This document shows, in pieces, positions 1 through 7,174 of a stretch of DNA of 34,186 bases. Made by a program: the position numbers and the translations under genes. The stretch's first letter is position 1; each line of letters begins with the position of its first letter. Source of the DNA: an uncultured Slackia sp. (lineage in GTDB: Bacteria > Actinomycetota > Coriobacteriia > Coriobacteriales > Eggerthellaceae); assembly GCA_934661005.1 (NCBI GenBank), contig CAKUIK010000025.1, forward strand, positions 1 to 34,186, in the 5' to 3' direction. Below the pieces are notes generated by a model. That model was not told the origin of the DNA. It saw nothing but the letters and a program-made list of their open reading frames with translations, and did not search any database.

Positions 1-58
1 CGGCTGAGTTCGAGAACGAAACCAAAGTGTTCGGATGAACTTACAAATCAACTAAGCT

Positions 59-106
59 GACGGGCTTTTCGCATTTCGGCAAAGAGAGCCTCTCGCCGTC
101 CTTTTC
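59..106 (+). terminator. Possible terminator of a gene upstream of the window
   Basis: GACGG (59-63) and CCGTC (96-100) can pair around an inner GAGA/TCTC hairpin, and TTTT follows at 102-105. It would end a plus-strand transcript entering from the left. The stem is interrupted, so this is tentative. Confidence 0.3.
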
Positions 107-213
107 GTGCCATGGGTAGGATACAATTCTGGTATCAGTCAACAAAGCGGCAACAGTCGCCCATTCGGCCTTACTGATGCCCGCCGAAATGCCCTCCTCG
201 AAAGGAAGCCATC

Positions 214-822
214 ATGAACTGTCCGAACTGCGGAAAAGAATCTGTCGAAGGCGCGAAATTCTGCGAATCTTGCGGCGCGCCCTTGGTTTCCGAAGTGAGC
301 GCGCCCGCCGCCGCGAGCGCCGCCGTTCCCCCCGCGCCCGCATCGCCCTTCGACGCCCCGGAACCGACCGCGCCTCAGCCCACCGCGCAGACGCAATCTG
401 GCTACGCGCCGTACGAACCGCCCGCGCAACCCTATGCCCAAAACGGCTACGCTGCCCCCAACGCACAAACGCAACAGGGCTACTACGCCCAGCCCAATCC
501 CTCGCAGCAAAACCCCTATCAGCAGCCCTACCAGGCGCCATATGGGCAACCCGTCTACCAGGGAGGCTACGATGGCGCGCTATATCCCATGTCTGACACC
601 GACCGCACGCTGCGCCTCATCAACTTCATCCTGTGCCTCGTCTCGACCGTCGTCGGCGGCTTCTTGATTATCCCGCTTGCATGGATGATTCCCATGACGG
701 TTATCAGCTGGGGAATCTATAAAGGCAAGAAGCGCAATACCATCGCGTTCGGCGTGTGCGTGCTTTTGTTCGTGAACCTTATTGGCGGCGCGCTGCTTTT
801 GTGCTCGCACAAAGACCAATAG
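214..822 (+). CDS. Zinc-ribbon membrane protein with Pro/Gln/Tyr-rich linker
   Basis: This 202-residue protein starts with a zinc ribbon (Cys3, Cys6, Cys17 and Cys20, two CxxC knuckles). A linker of about 105 residues follows, rich in Ala, Pro, Gln, Tyr and Asn and probably disordered. The C-terminus has two hydrophobic segments (about residues 135-163 and 175-197) separated by a short basic loop with KGKKR. The layout, a cytosolic zinc ribbon on a flexible tether joined to a small membrane domain, is common in poorly characterised actinobacterial and firmicute proteins; a precise role cannot be given. The start is supported by AAAGGAAG at 201-208, five bases before the ATG. The gene stands alone and ends at a strong hairpin shared with the convergent methyltransferase gene. 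The linker resembles the N-terminal tail of the HtrA-like protease in this window, which suggests a lineage habit rather than shared function. Confidence 0.8.
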   Translation: MNCPNCGKESVEGAKFCESCGAPLVSEVSAPAAASAAVPPAPASPFDAPEPTAPQPTAQTQSGYAPYEPPAQPYAQNGYAAPNAQTQQGYYAQPNPSQQNPYQQPYQAPYGQPVYQGGYDGALYPMSDTDRTLRLINFILCLVSTVVGGFLIIPLAWMIPMTVISWGIYKGKKRNTIAFGVCVLLFVNLIGGALLLCSHKDQ

Positions 823-866
823 CTAGCGCACCACAAAACCCAATCGACTCAGAGTTCAACCTCGCG

Positions 867-893
867 AAAAATGGCCCGTATGGGCCATTTTTT
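867..893. terminator. Bidirectional intrinsic terminator
   Basis: An 11-bp perfect stem (AAAAATGGCCC at 867-877, GGGCCATTTTT at 882-892) closes on the loop GTAT. T-rich ends on both strands let it serve both the zinc-ribbon gene (plus) and the methyltransferase gene (minus, stop at 977). Confidence 0.85.
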
Positions 894-976
894 GCGCACA
901 TATGCAGTTGTCACGCCCGCGCGGCGATTGGCGCCTCTTCTCGAAGAGCTCCTGGAAGCATTCGGCAGCCTGGTGC

Positions 977-1984
977 CTAGCGCTTCCGCAATACAACATA
1001 GCGATTCATCACGCCACTTTTGCCGTCTGCGGAAAAACGCGCAACTTCTCGCGCCTCGCCTCCTTCGCACGCGGCGGCAACGAGCGCATCAATTTCGCCT
1101 TCTTCGAAGCTATGGCAATAACGCCACAACCCAGGCTCGCTCTGCCACCCAAGGAAATAATCGCCCGCCTCAAGCTGCGCAGCATCAAGGCCAGCGGCGC
1201 AGAGTTCTTCCACAGCCGCTGCATTCCACGCTTGCGCCTTTTTTCCAAACTTCTCGTCGCGCATAAATTGCCAAAACGACAGGCACACCACGCCGCCCAT
1301 CACCACCTTCTGCAGAAGCGCATCGATGAGACGTGCGCGCAGCTCAAACGATGGAACGTGGTGCAAAAAGCCAAAGCAGCCCACGAAATCGCGCGCCTCG
1401 CACGCAATCACGTCGGCCAAGTTCGCGCCCGCCTCAAGTTCACCAATGATGTCGACGCTTTGGAAGCGCGTTGAAAACGCTTTGCCGGAAGGCAATTCAG
1501 GAACAAGGCCATCGCAATCATCGACGGCATAATAGTCTACGCTTCGGTCAGGCAATGTCTCGCGAAGGAACGCGGCGAATCGCATGTTTCCGCACGCCGC
1601 GTCGAGCACGCGAACACAAGCGCTTTCCCGATTCGTCAAAGGCTGCGCAGTAGCGCCGTCGCATGAGCGTGCATCCGAGCCATCGCACGGCTGCACAAGT
1701 GCGCCGTCGTATGACTGCCTTCCTGCGTCATCGCGCGTATGCAGACTCGCATCATCGCGTGAACACCCGTTCGCGCTGTCCGACGAACGCAAAGCCCCGC
1801 AGTCTTGCGCGACATCCGAGCACGTGCGCCAGCCAACCCAAGCGGCATTGCGCGTTGCGGAAAATGAAGCCGCGCATCGCGCGTAGAAGTCATTGTTCAC
1901 TTGTCGCAGAAAATCAATCGTCGTCGCGTCCAATGCGGCTCCCCCGAAAACGCGAAGCCTAAAGCCCCGCTTCGTTGCGTACAA
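977..1984 (-). CDS. Trm9/ALKBH8-like SAM-dependent methyltransferase
   Basis: This is a class I SAM-dependent methyltransferase of up to 335 residues. SAM motif I is VLDAACGN (about residues 126-133). Two signatures outside the generic fold point to the Trm9/ALKBH8 group: an N-terminal FYxxxAxxFSxTRxxxW pattern (residues 33-49) and, near the C-terminus, RYCHSFEEGEID, matching the RYYHxFxEGELE motif of Trm9 and human ALKBH8. Those enzymes methylate 5-carboxymethyluridine at tRNA wobble position 34 to give mcm5U. The substrate here is inferred; a plain methyltransferase of unknown target remains possible. Between the N-terminal motif and motif I lies a low-complexity insertion of about 70 residues rich in Asp, Ser, Ala, Cys and Arg (about 53-121). 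The only upstream start in frame is TTG at 1984 with no clear ribosome binding site, directly after the malic enzyme terminator, so the start is uncertain. Elp3, which makes the presumed substrate, is encoded at 7175-9175. Confidence 0.72.
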   Translation of the reverse strand: MYATKRGFRLRVFGGAALDATTIDFLRQVNNDFYARCAASFSATRNAAWVGWRTCSDVAQDCGALRSSDSANGCSRDDASLHTRDDAGRQSYDGALVQPCDGSDARSCDGATAQPLTNRESACVRVLDAACGNMRFAAFLRETLPDRSVDYYAVDDCDGLVPELPSGKAFSTRFQSVDIIGELEAGANLADVIACEARDFVGCFGFLHHVPSFELRARLIDALLQKVVMGGVVCLSFWQFMRDEKFGKKAQAWNAAAVEELCAAGLDAAQLEAGDYFLGWQSEPGLWRYCHSFEEGEIDALVAAACEGGEAREVARFSADGKSGVMNRYVVLRKR

Positions 1985-1987
1985 ACA

Positions 1988-2017
1988 AAAGCGACGCTTC
2001 TTTCAAAGCGCCGCTTT
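1988..2017 (-). terminator. Terminator of malic enzyme gene
   Basis: Read on the minus strand, AAGCGGCGCTT-type and AAGCGTCGCTT-type arms pair over 12 bp with one G-U pair (arms 2006-2017 and 1988-1999), and TGTTTG follows. It lies about 80 bases past the malic enzyme stop. Confidence 0.6.
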
Positions 2018-2094
2018 CTTACACCCCTCATGAACAAGGCGCGATTCGCTCATAACGCGAATAAAACCGCCTCGTACGATAAACTCGATTTGAC

Positions 2095-3246
2095 TTACTC
2101 GACGGCGTTGGCCACGGCAGCAGCCACAACTTCAACCGCGCGAGGATCGAACGGCTCTGGCATGATGAAGTCTTCGCAGAGTTCCTCGTCGCTCACGAGC
2201 GCGGCGAGCGCTTCGGCGGCGGCGAGCTTCATGTCCTTCGTAATACGGGTGGCGCGAGCCTCGAGAGCGCCCTTGAAAATACCAGGGAACGCGACCACGT
2301 TGTTGATTTGGTTCGGGAAGTCGGAACGACCCGTGCCCACCACGCGAGCGCCGGCGGCACGCGCGACGTCGGGGAAAATCTCAGGCGTAGGGTTGGCCAT
2401 GGCGAACAGAATCGCATCGTCGTTCATCGACTGCACCATTTCGGCGCTCACGATGCCCGGAGCGGAAACGCCGACGAAAATGTCGGCTCCGCGCATGGCG
2501 TCGGCAAGGCCGCCCTTTTCGTCGTTGAGGTTCGTGGTGGCAAGCATCGCACGCTGAGCCTCGTTAATGCCCTCGCTGGTGGAGGAAATAATGCCACACC
2601 TATCGCACAGAAGCAGATTGCGGAAACCGTAATTCAAAAGTAGCTTCGCAATGGCGATGCCCGCCGAGCCCGCGCCGTTAACGACCACGCGGCATTCTTC
2701 CTTTTTCTTGCCCGTCAAACGCAGCGCATTGATCACGCCGGAAAGCACGACGATGGCCGTGCCGTGTTGGTCGTCGTGGAATACAGGAATATCGAGCTCG
2801 TCAATCAGACGGCGCTCAATTTCGAAACAACGCGGCGCGGAAATGTCTTCCAGGTTAATGCCACCGAAGCTCGGGGCCAAGCGCTTCACGGTTTCGACGA
2901 TTTCGTCGACGTCCTGCGTGTCGAGGCACAAAGGCACAGCGTTCACGCCGCCGAACGCCTTGAACAGGGCGCACTTGCCTTCCATGACGGGCATCGCGGC
3001 CAAGGGGCCGATGTTGCCCAGGCCAAGCACGGCCGAGCCATCGGAAACCACGGCAACCGTATTGGCTTTCATGGTGTATTTGTAAGCGTCGGCGGGGTTG
3101 TCGGCAATTTTACGGCACGGCTCAGCAACGCCCGGCGTATACGCCAATGCCAGATCTTCACGCGTTTTAATGTCCATCTTCGGAACGGTATTGAGCTTGC
3201 CCTGCCACTGCTCGTGCAAACGCAGCGATTCTGCAGCGATATCCAT
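2095..3246 (-). CDS. NAD(P)-dependent malic enzyme
   Basis: Malic enzyme oxidatively decarboxylates L-malate to pyruvate, giving CO2 and NAD(P)H in the cytoplasm. The 383-residue protein has the length of the short bacterial type. It shows LAYTPGVAEPC with the catalytic Tyr, VSDGSAVLGLGNIGP, the metal-binding LEDISAP and HDDQHGTA segments, and the dinucleotide-binding GAGSAGIAIA. NAD versus NADP preference cannot be read reliably. A start ten codons further upstream (3276) is possible, but GAAAGG sits eight bases before the ATG at 3246 while the earlier ATG has no such site, so 3246 is preferred. The gene appears to be monocistronic, with a TATAAT box upstream and a terminator downstream. Beside an anaerobic reductase module it could feed pyruvate and reductant from C4 acids, which is inference. 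Confidence 0.93.
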   Translation of the reverse strand: MDIAAESLRLHEQWQGKLNTVPKMDIKTREDLALAYTPGVAEPCRKIADNPADAYKYTMKANTVAVVSDGSAVLGLGNIGPLAAMPVMEGKCALFKAFGGVNAVPLCLDTQDVDEIVETVKRLAPSFGGINLEDISAPRCFEIERRLIDELDIPVFHDDQHGTAIVVLSGVINALRLTGKKKEECRVVVNGAGSAGIAIAKLLLNYGFRNLLLCDRCGIISSTSEGINEAQRAMLATTNLNDEKGGLADAMRGADIFVGVSAPGIVSAEMVQSMNDDAILFAMANPTPEIFPDVARAAGARVVGTGRSDFPNQINNVVAFPGIFKGALEARATRITKDMKLAAAEALAALVSDEELCEDFIMPEPFDPRAVEVVAAAVANAVE

Positions 3247-3324
3247 GAAGAATTTCCTTTCAACCCGCGGCGCCATGCCGCAAACGATGCCGACGGCCCC
3301 CGGCCGTCAAAGCTAGCTTCGGCG

Positions 3325-3330
3325 ATTATA
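3325..3330 (-). promoter_or_regulatory. -10 box of malic enzyme promoter
   Basis: A perfect TATAAT on the minus strand lies 79 bases upstream of the preferred start. No good -35 element is visible at 17-18 bases. The rest of the 315-base gap 3247-3561 holds a terminator at 3399-3423, a small TCGCTT/AAGCGA hairpin at 3472-3489, and nothing else I recognise. Confidence 0.5.
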
Positions 3331-3398
3331 CCCGTTGCGGCACTTGCCCCGCACCCCATAACGACAAGCGGCGCAACATCTGCGAAAACGGCTCATAC

Positions 3399-3423
3399 AA
3401 AAGGCCCCGCATAATGCAGGGCC
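3399..3423 (-). terminator. Terminator of the flavoprotein-cytochrome operon
   Basis: On the minus strand GGCCC and GGGCC pair around a GCA/TGC inner stem with one mismatch, and TTTT follows (3399-3402). It lies 139 bases beyond the cytochrome stop. Confidence 0.6.
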
Positions 3424-3561
3424 CCTATGGAGAAGAACGTACGTTTCCGTCTAGAGCGCCATTGCTGAACTTCGCTTACAAAAAAGCGAGCAGTAAAAAT
3501 CACGCAAGTCATCCCGTACTACCAGCGTTGAAGCAATAGGGGCGACGAGCGTCTACCTACT

Positions 3562-4137
3562 TTAGTTCGTTCCTCGCATCGTCTGACCGCCATTGGGGTG
3601 GCACTGCCCGCAGGTATCAACCTGCTGGGCATGGCCCTTGTGGCACTCATTGCAATTCAGCTGGCCATGAGGAGAATCGTGCGGATTATACGGTTCCAGG
3701 TCGGCAGTCTGCTCAGCAAGCGCCTCATAGCTATCACCGTGACACGACAGGCACGTATCGTTGTCAACATAATAGCGATTGGCCAAACCCAGATTGTCAG
3801 TATCGCCCGACAGCTGACTTCCAAGCTCAGCAATCTGCGTGTTAATGTCGGCTTTATGGCAGTCAAGGCATGTTGTGCCCTCGTTCACGCCATGCCAATG
3901 GGCAAGGCCCGCTCCATTCGTATCGTCGGTGCCATAGTAATTATCAACATGCTCGCTCATGGAGCTATGACATACTGTGCCGCAAAAACTCGGCGTATTA
4001 TGCCATGCGAAACCACCGATACCAGCAACAACGAACACGGCAACGACAACGCCCACAACAACGGGCCAACGTTTTTTGCCGACCTTTTCCGTCTTCACCG
4101 CTTCGACCTGAGCGGCTTCTTTCATTTCATCAGTCAT
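3562..4137 (-). CDS. Membrane-anchored five-haem c-type cytochrome
   Basis: The 191-residue protein has one N-terminal membrane helix (about 22-46) and then an outside-facing domain with five haem attachment motifs. The first is CGTVCH (Cys52-His57), a CX3CH form just after the helix with Met60 nearby, as in the quinol-side haem of NapC/NirT/NrfH proteins. Four standard CXXCH motifs follow (Cys90, Cys129, Cys162, Cys176). The second half, CLSCHG..., then PHxSPHGQLNCNECHKGH, then CGQCHPNG, resembles the tetrahaem domain fused to Shewanella fumarate reductase (Fcc3). The likely role is electron transfer from menaquinol to the exported flavoprotein encoded directly upstream; this is inference from family and context. 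The ATG follows the flavoprotein stop without a gap (TAAATG), with GGGGGTG just upstream, so translation is probably coupled. Haem loading of the CX3CH motif is unproven. Confidence 0.9.
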   Translation of the reverse strand: MTDEMKEAAQVEAVKTEKVGKKRWPVVVGVVVAVFVVAGIGGFAWHNTPSFCGTVCHSSMSEHVDNYYGTDDTNGAGLAHWHGVNEGTTCLDCHKADINTQIAELGSQLSGDTDNLGLANRYYVDNDTCLSCHGDSYEALAEQTADLEPYNPHDSPHGQLNCNECHKGHAQQVDTCGQCHPNGGQTMRGTN

Positions 4138-5886
4138 TTAATTCACCCCCTGCGCGGCGGTCTGGCCCGAAACATAACCAAAGGTCACGCAGCGTCCAAC
4201 CGACGGGCCGAAAATATGTCTCGGATAGTTACCCGAGAAAAAGCCTCCTGACGCACCGCCCGCAGCAAACAAGCCCTCAATGGGCTCGTTATCGTAATCG
4301 AGAACGCGACAGTGGTAGTCCACGACCAAACCCGACACGGTCGCCAAAATAGACGACTGGTGCTTGATTGCGTAGTATTTTTCGCCTTCGACCTTCGTCG
4401 CCTTGGCCATGGGACGATTGAACATCTCATCTTTCTTATTGTCGACAAAGGTATTAAACTGCGCGACTTCGGCCTTCAGCGTATCAGCAGGCACACCCAT
4501 CCATTCAGCGAGCTCATCGAGGGTCGATGCTTCATGCGCCCAATCCTTCTCGATATAAGGCTGCAGCTTCTCGAGAATGGCGTCAGCATTTTCGCCAAGC
4601 TGCGTGGTAGAAGCCACGCGGAAAGTTTTCGTGCCGTAATGAGCCTGCGCCGTAATGGCGTTGGAACGAGCCTGGAAAGGCAGGCCCTCGCTGCAGAAGC
4701 GACGGCCCTGCTCGTTGACCATAATGCCCTGCGAAACAAGCGCAGTAATGCCCAAGTTGCTCGCATAGAACGACTCTGGGCTACCAAAATCGAAGTTCAT
4801 GATGGCCGCCGGCAGCGGATCCATCTGACCGCCCACAGCCAATCCCATCAGCTGGCCATCGCCCGTCGTACCCTCATTGGGACACCAGCTCGCACATGCT
4901 GCGATATCTTCAGCACGACACCACGCTTTAAGCATGGCAGGATTCGCATCGAAGCCGCCCGTTGCCAACACAACGCCCTTCGAAGCGCTCACGCGGAAAT
5001 AGCCATCGGAGTCTTTACAGATAGCACCCGTTACACGACCCTCATCGTTGCGTTCAAGCTGCACAGCCGCGGTATTGTAACGTAGGTCGGCATTTTCACG
5101 CTTACCCAGCGTATTGGCCAGGTCTGCGACAATGTAAATGCCGGCACCACCAGCATTTTTCGTCGTCGTCTCGCTCCATTGGTCACACTTGAATTCGATT
5201 TCCGTCTGCGGAACATCGAAATTATGTGCGTTCGGATTGTTGGCTTTGTAGAACTCAACGATGCCCGCTTCGCCCTCGTCGAATTTCTCCTGCAGCCAAT
5301 CAGCGGCCTCGCCAGAACGATCAGCCCACAATTTAATGGGGTCGATCGGGACACGATAATACGCAGCATGGCGCATGCGGTCCATCATCTCGGCCTTGTC
5401 AACCACGTTGCCGGCAGCCTCCATCACGCTACCGCCAACAACGCCCATGCCCTCAAACATGCCGCGACCCTTAGACATCTTCTCAATGCAGAGTACGCGA
5501 GTCTTACCGTCGTCGCTCGCGGCCAACGCAGCGACCGACCCCGTAAGACCGCAACCGCACACCAAGACGTCGGTTTCCTCGGTGCGAACAATTTCGTTTT
5601 CCGCGATGGCGCGCATCTCGAACGCAACATTGCCCTGACGCACGATGCCGCTTTCAACATCAATCACGGGCACGTTGCGCGTTTTTACTGGAAACGCGTC
5701 GGTATACAGACTTTCATTGAAGTCGCCGCAACCGCCCTTGTTTTCAACGGCAATGCCACTCTGGGCATTGTCGCTCGAACAACCAGCGAGGCCCAATGCC
5801 CCACCAGCAGCCGCAGCGCCAATAAGGCTCAGTCCGGCTGTGCGCACAAAACCGCGGCGGGAAAGCCCTTCAGTCCCTTCTGCCAA
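4138..5886 (-). CDS. Tat-exported FAD-dependent reductase (fumarate reductase flavoprotein family)
   Basis: This is an FAD_binding_2 family flavoprotein of about 582 residues. It begins with a twin-arginine signal (SRRGFVRTAG) and a hydrophobic stretch ending in the lipobox-like LAGC (Cys36), so it is probably a Tat-exported lipoprotein. The FAD-binding loop VCGCGLTG is near residues 109-116, VVLATGGFDAN marks a second FAD contact, and the C-terminal GxxxGRxxTFGYxSG region closes the FAD site. Relatives reduce fumarate, urocanate, cinnamates or steroids as respiratory acceptors. By eye, the position of the fumarate reductase acid Arg (RFxNExxxR) holds Phe (RRFCSEGLPFQAR), so the substrate is probably not fumarate. 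The start is chosen as TTG at 5886, which has GGGAGG four bases upstream; ATG at 5925 would add 13 residues but lacks a close ribosome binding site. The cytochrome partner follows directly and a TetR gene diverges upstream. Confidence 0.88.
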   Translation of the reverse strand: MAEGTEGLSRRGFVRTAGLSLIGAAAAGGALGLAGCSSDNAQSGIAVENKGGCGDFNESLYTDAFPVKTRNVPVIDVESGIVRQGNVAFEMRAIAENEIVRTEETDVLVCGCGLTGSVAALAASDDGKTRVLCIEKMSKGRGMFEGMGVVGGSVMEAAGNVVDKAEMMDRMRHAAYYRVPIDPIKLWADRSGEAADWLQEKFDEGEAGIVEFYKANNPNAHNFDVPQTEIEFKCDQWSETTTKNAGGAGIYIVADLANTLGKRENADLRYNTAAVQLERNDEGRVTGAICKDSDGYFRVSASKGVVLATGGFDANPAMLKAWCRAEDIAACASWCPNEGTTGDGQLMGLAVGGQMDPLPAAIMNFDFGSPESFYASNLGITALVSQGIMVNEQGRRFCSEGLPFQARSNAITAQAHYGTKTFRVASTTQLGENADAILEKLQPYIEKDWAHEASTLDELAEWMGVPADTLKAEVAQFNTFVDNKKDEMFNRPMAKATKVEGEKYYAIKHQSSILATVSGLVVDYHCRVLDYDNEPIEGLFAAGGASGGFFSGNYPRHIFGPSVGRCVTFGYVSGQTAAQGVN

Positions 5887-5997
5887 TGTTCCTCCCTTAA
5901 TCAACTCAGCGTCGCGCGGCTCCATTCCGCAACGACGTCCCTTCCTTCACACGCAAAGCACGCACCGACAACCCTGACGAATCTTCAATACAAGGTC

Positions 5998-6008
5998 GTA
6001 CATAGTAC
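5998..6008. promoter_or_regulatory. Operator-like site 1, GTAC-N3-GTAC
   Basis: GTACATAGTAC, extended by one pairing base on each side (CGTAC-ATA-GTACG, 5997-6009), lies between the divergent flavoprotein and TetR genes. A second copy of the same design starts 34 bases further on. Binding by the adjacent TetR protein is inferred. The whole gap 5887-6237 (351 bases) contains no gene. Confidence 0.55.
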
Positions 6009-6031
6009 GGCTTTACGACATGCCTATCTTA

Positions 6032-6042
6032 GTACGCTGTAC
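6032..6042. promoter_or_regulatory. Operator-like site 2, GTAC-N3-GTAC
   Basis: GTACGCTGTAC repeats the architecture of the site at 5998-6008. The 34-base start-to-start distance is a little over three helical turns, so two dimers could bind on nearly the same face of the DNA. Confidence 0.5.
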
Positions 6043-6061
6043 GGAGTATTTCAAGACTGCT

Positions 6062-6080
6062 GTTTGAAGACGTTTCAAAC
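6062..6080. repeat. Short inverted repeat GTTTGAA-N5-TTCAAAC
   Basis: Seven-base perfect arms (6062-6068, 6074-6080) lie between the operator-like sites and the TetR start. It could be a hairpin in the leader or another protein site; no tail of T follows. Confidence 0.35.
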
Positions 6081-6237
6081 GGATCAATTGGCGCGTCACG
6101 TATTGACGCAACTTATGGGGAGAATGGGCGTGAACACTTCGGCCCGCAAACAACGCGCTAGAATTCAGACGAGACAAAGACAGCTCGTTGAAAGCGAGCG
6201 AGCGCAAAGGCCTCTCTATAGCATCCGAGGAGTGTCT

Positions 6238-6948
6238 GTGGCTAAGAAAACCACCGCTGAACAAATTGAGAACCGTGCAGGTAAATCAAAGCCTGGCATG
6301 GAACGATCGCTTTCGCAGGAGCAGGTGGTCGATGCAGCGTTTCGCATGATCGACGAACGCGGCTACGGAAAGTTTTCTATGAGAGCCTTGGCCGATAATC
6401 TTGGCATGGGAACCATGAGCATCTACACCTACGTTCCATCCAAGCAACAACTTCTCTTTCTTGTAATTCAAAAAATGATGGACGAATACGACAATGCCCC
6501 CATTCCGGGAGAGTTTTGGGAAGACACACTGCATCGCACCTGCGAATCGATTCTCGCGGTAAACCTTCGCCACTCCAACATTCGCATTATGCAGCTTCAA
6601 ACGCAGCTCAACCCGCCGCAACAGCATCAACGAAGCGTCTACTACCTGCATGCCGATCAAGGCATGCCGCTCAAGGTATATGAGGTCATGTATGGCGTAC
6701 TACGCTCGTTCCTTACTGGATTCATCGACGTCGCGGCGAAACGCCAGCTCGAACTCGAGGAACAGGGCGACGATTCCAATATAGGCGGCGAATGGTCGCG
6801 CATCTCCGCGAGCGACACAGAACTCGAACGATTCCGCCAAGGTATCGACTTCATCATCGCCGGCACGCGGACATTCGCCACGCCCGACCCATGCGACTGG
6901 CGCACTCCGAACGACCCGTTAAGCTGGACATGGGGTCGAGGGGAATAG
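6238..6948 (+). CDS. TetR family regulator divergent from the flavoprotein operon
   Basis: The 236-residue protein has the TetR N-terminal DNA-binding domain; its helix-turn-helix lies in SMRALADNLGMGTMSIYTYV, followed by the usual SKQQLL helix. The C-terminal ligand/dimer domain resembles the tetracycline-repressor C-terminal type and carries WEDTLHRT, also found (WEDTLIRT) in the second TetR protein of this window, so the two are paralogues. The start is GTG at 6238 with GAGGAG five bases upstream; the open frame continues far upstream, but that part is antisense to the flavoprotein gene. Position and direction make it the likely regulator of the flavoprotein-cytochrome operon and of itself through the GTAC-N3-GTAC sites. 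The ligand may be the reductase substrate; this is inferred. Confidence 0.88.
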   Translation: MAKKTTAEQIENRAGKSKPGMERSLSQEQVVDAAFRMIDERGYGKFSMRALADNLGMGTMSIYTYVPSKQQLLFLVIQKMMDEYDNAPIPGEFWEDTLHRTCESILAVNLRHSNIRIMQLQTQLNPPQQHQRSVYYLHADQGMPLKVYEVMYGVLRSFLTGFIDVAAKRQLELEEQGDDSNIGGEWSRISASDTELERFRQGIDFIIAGTRTFATPDPCDWRTPNDPLSWTWGRGE

Positions 6949-7162
6949 CTACCCATCTATCGGAACCGCTCGATGCAACAAAATGCTCGATTTTCCGCAG
7001 GCTTTAGAATCACCGGCGCAAGGCGAGCGAAAAGTTAGACGCGAATCTCAGTTCCAAGTCTTGAGTATTTATGAGCTCCGAGCGGCAGTTTGAAAACCTG
7101 CGCAAATCGCAACTTTTTGGGAACGACGTCGGCGCGAATCGCAATCGCATCGCGCCTTCCAT

Positions 7163-7168
7163 TACAAT
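7163..7168 (+). promoter_or_regulatory. -10 box directly before elp3
   Basis: TACAAT ends six bases before the elp3 ATG, with no Shine-Dalgarno sequence between. If used, transcription would begin at or next to the start codon (leaderless mRNA). No good -35 element is visible. Confidence 0.35.
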
Positions 7169-7174
7169 TCGCGT

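Noticed and set aside
1..213. Search for a gene or tRNA at the left edge
   Set aside because: No tRNA fold and no coding frame with support; only a possible terminator and a weak TACAAT box at 122-127 before the zinc-ribbon gene.
5179..6237. Long upstream extension of the first TetR frame
   Set aside because: The first 700 or so bases lie antisense to the flavoprotein gene and read through the operator region. The GTG at 6238 has a good ribosome site and begins a normal TetR protein.
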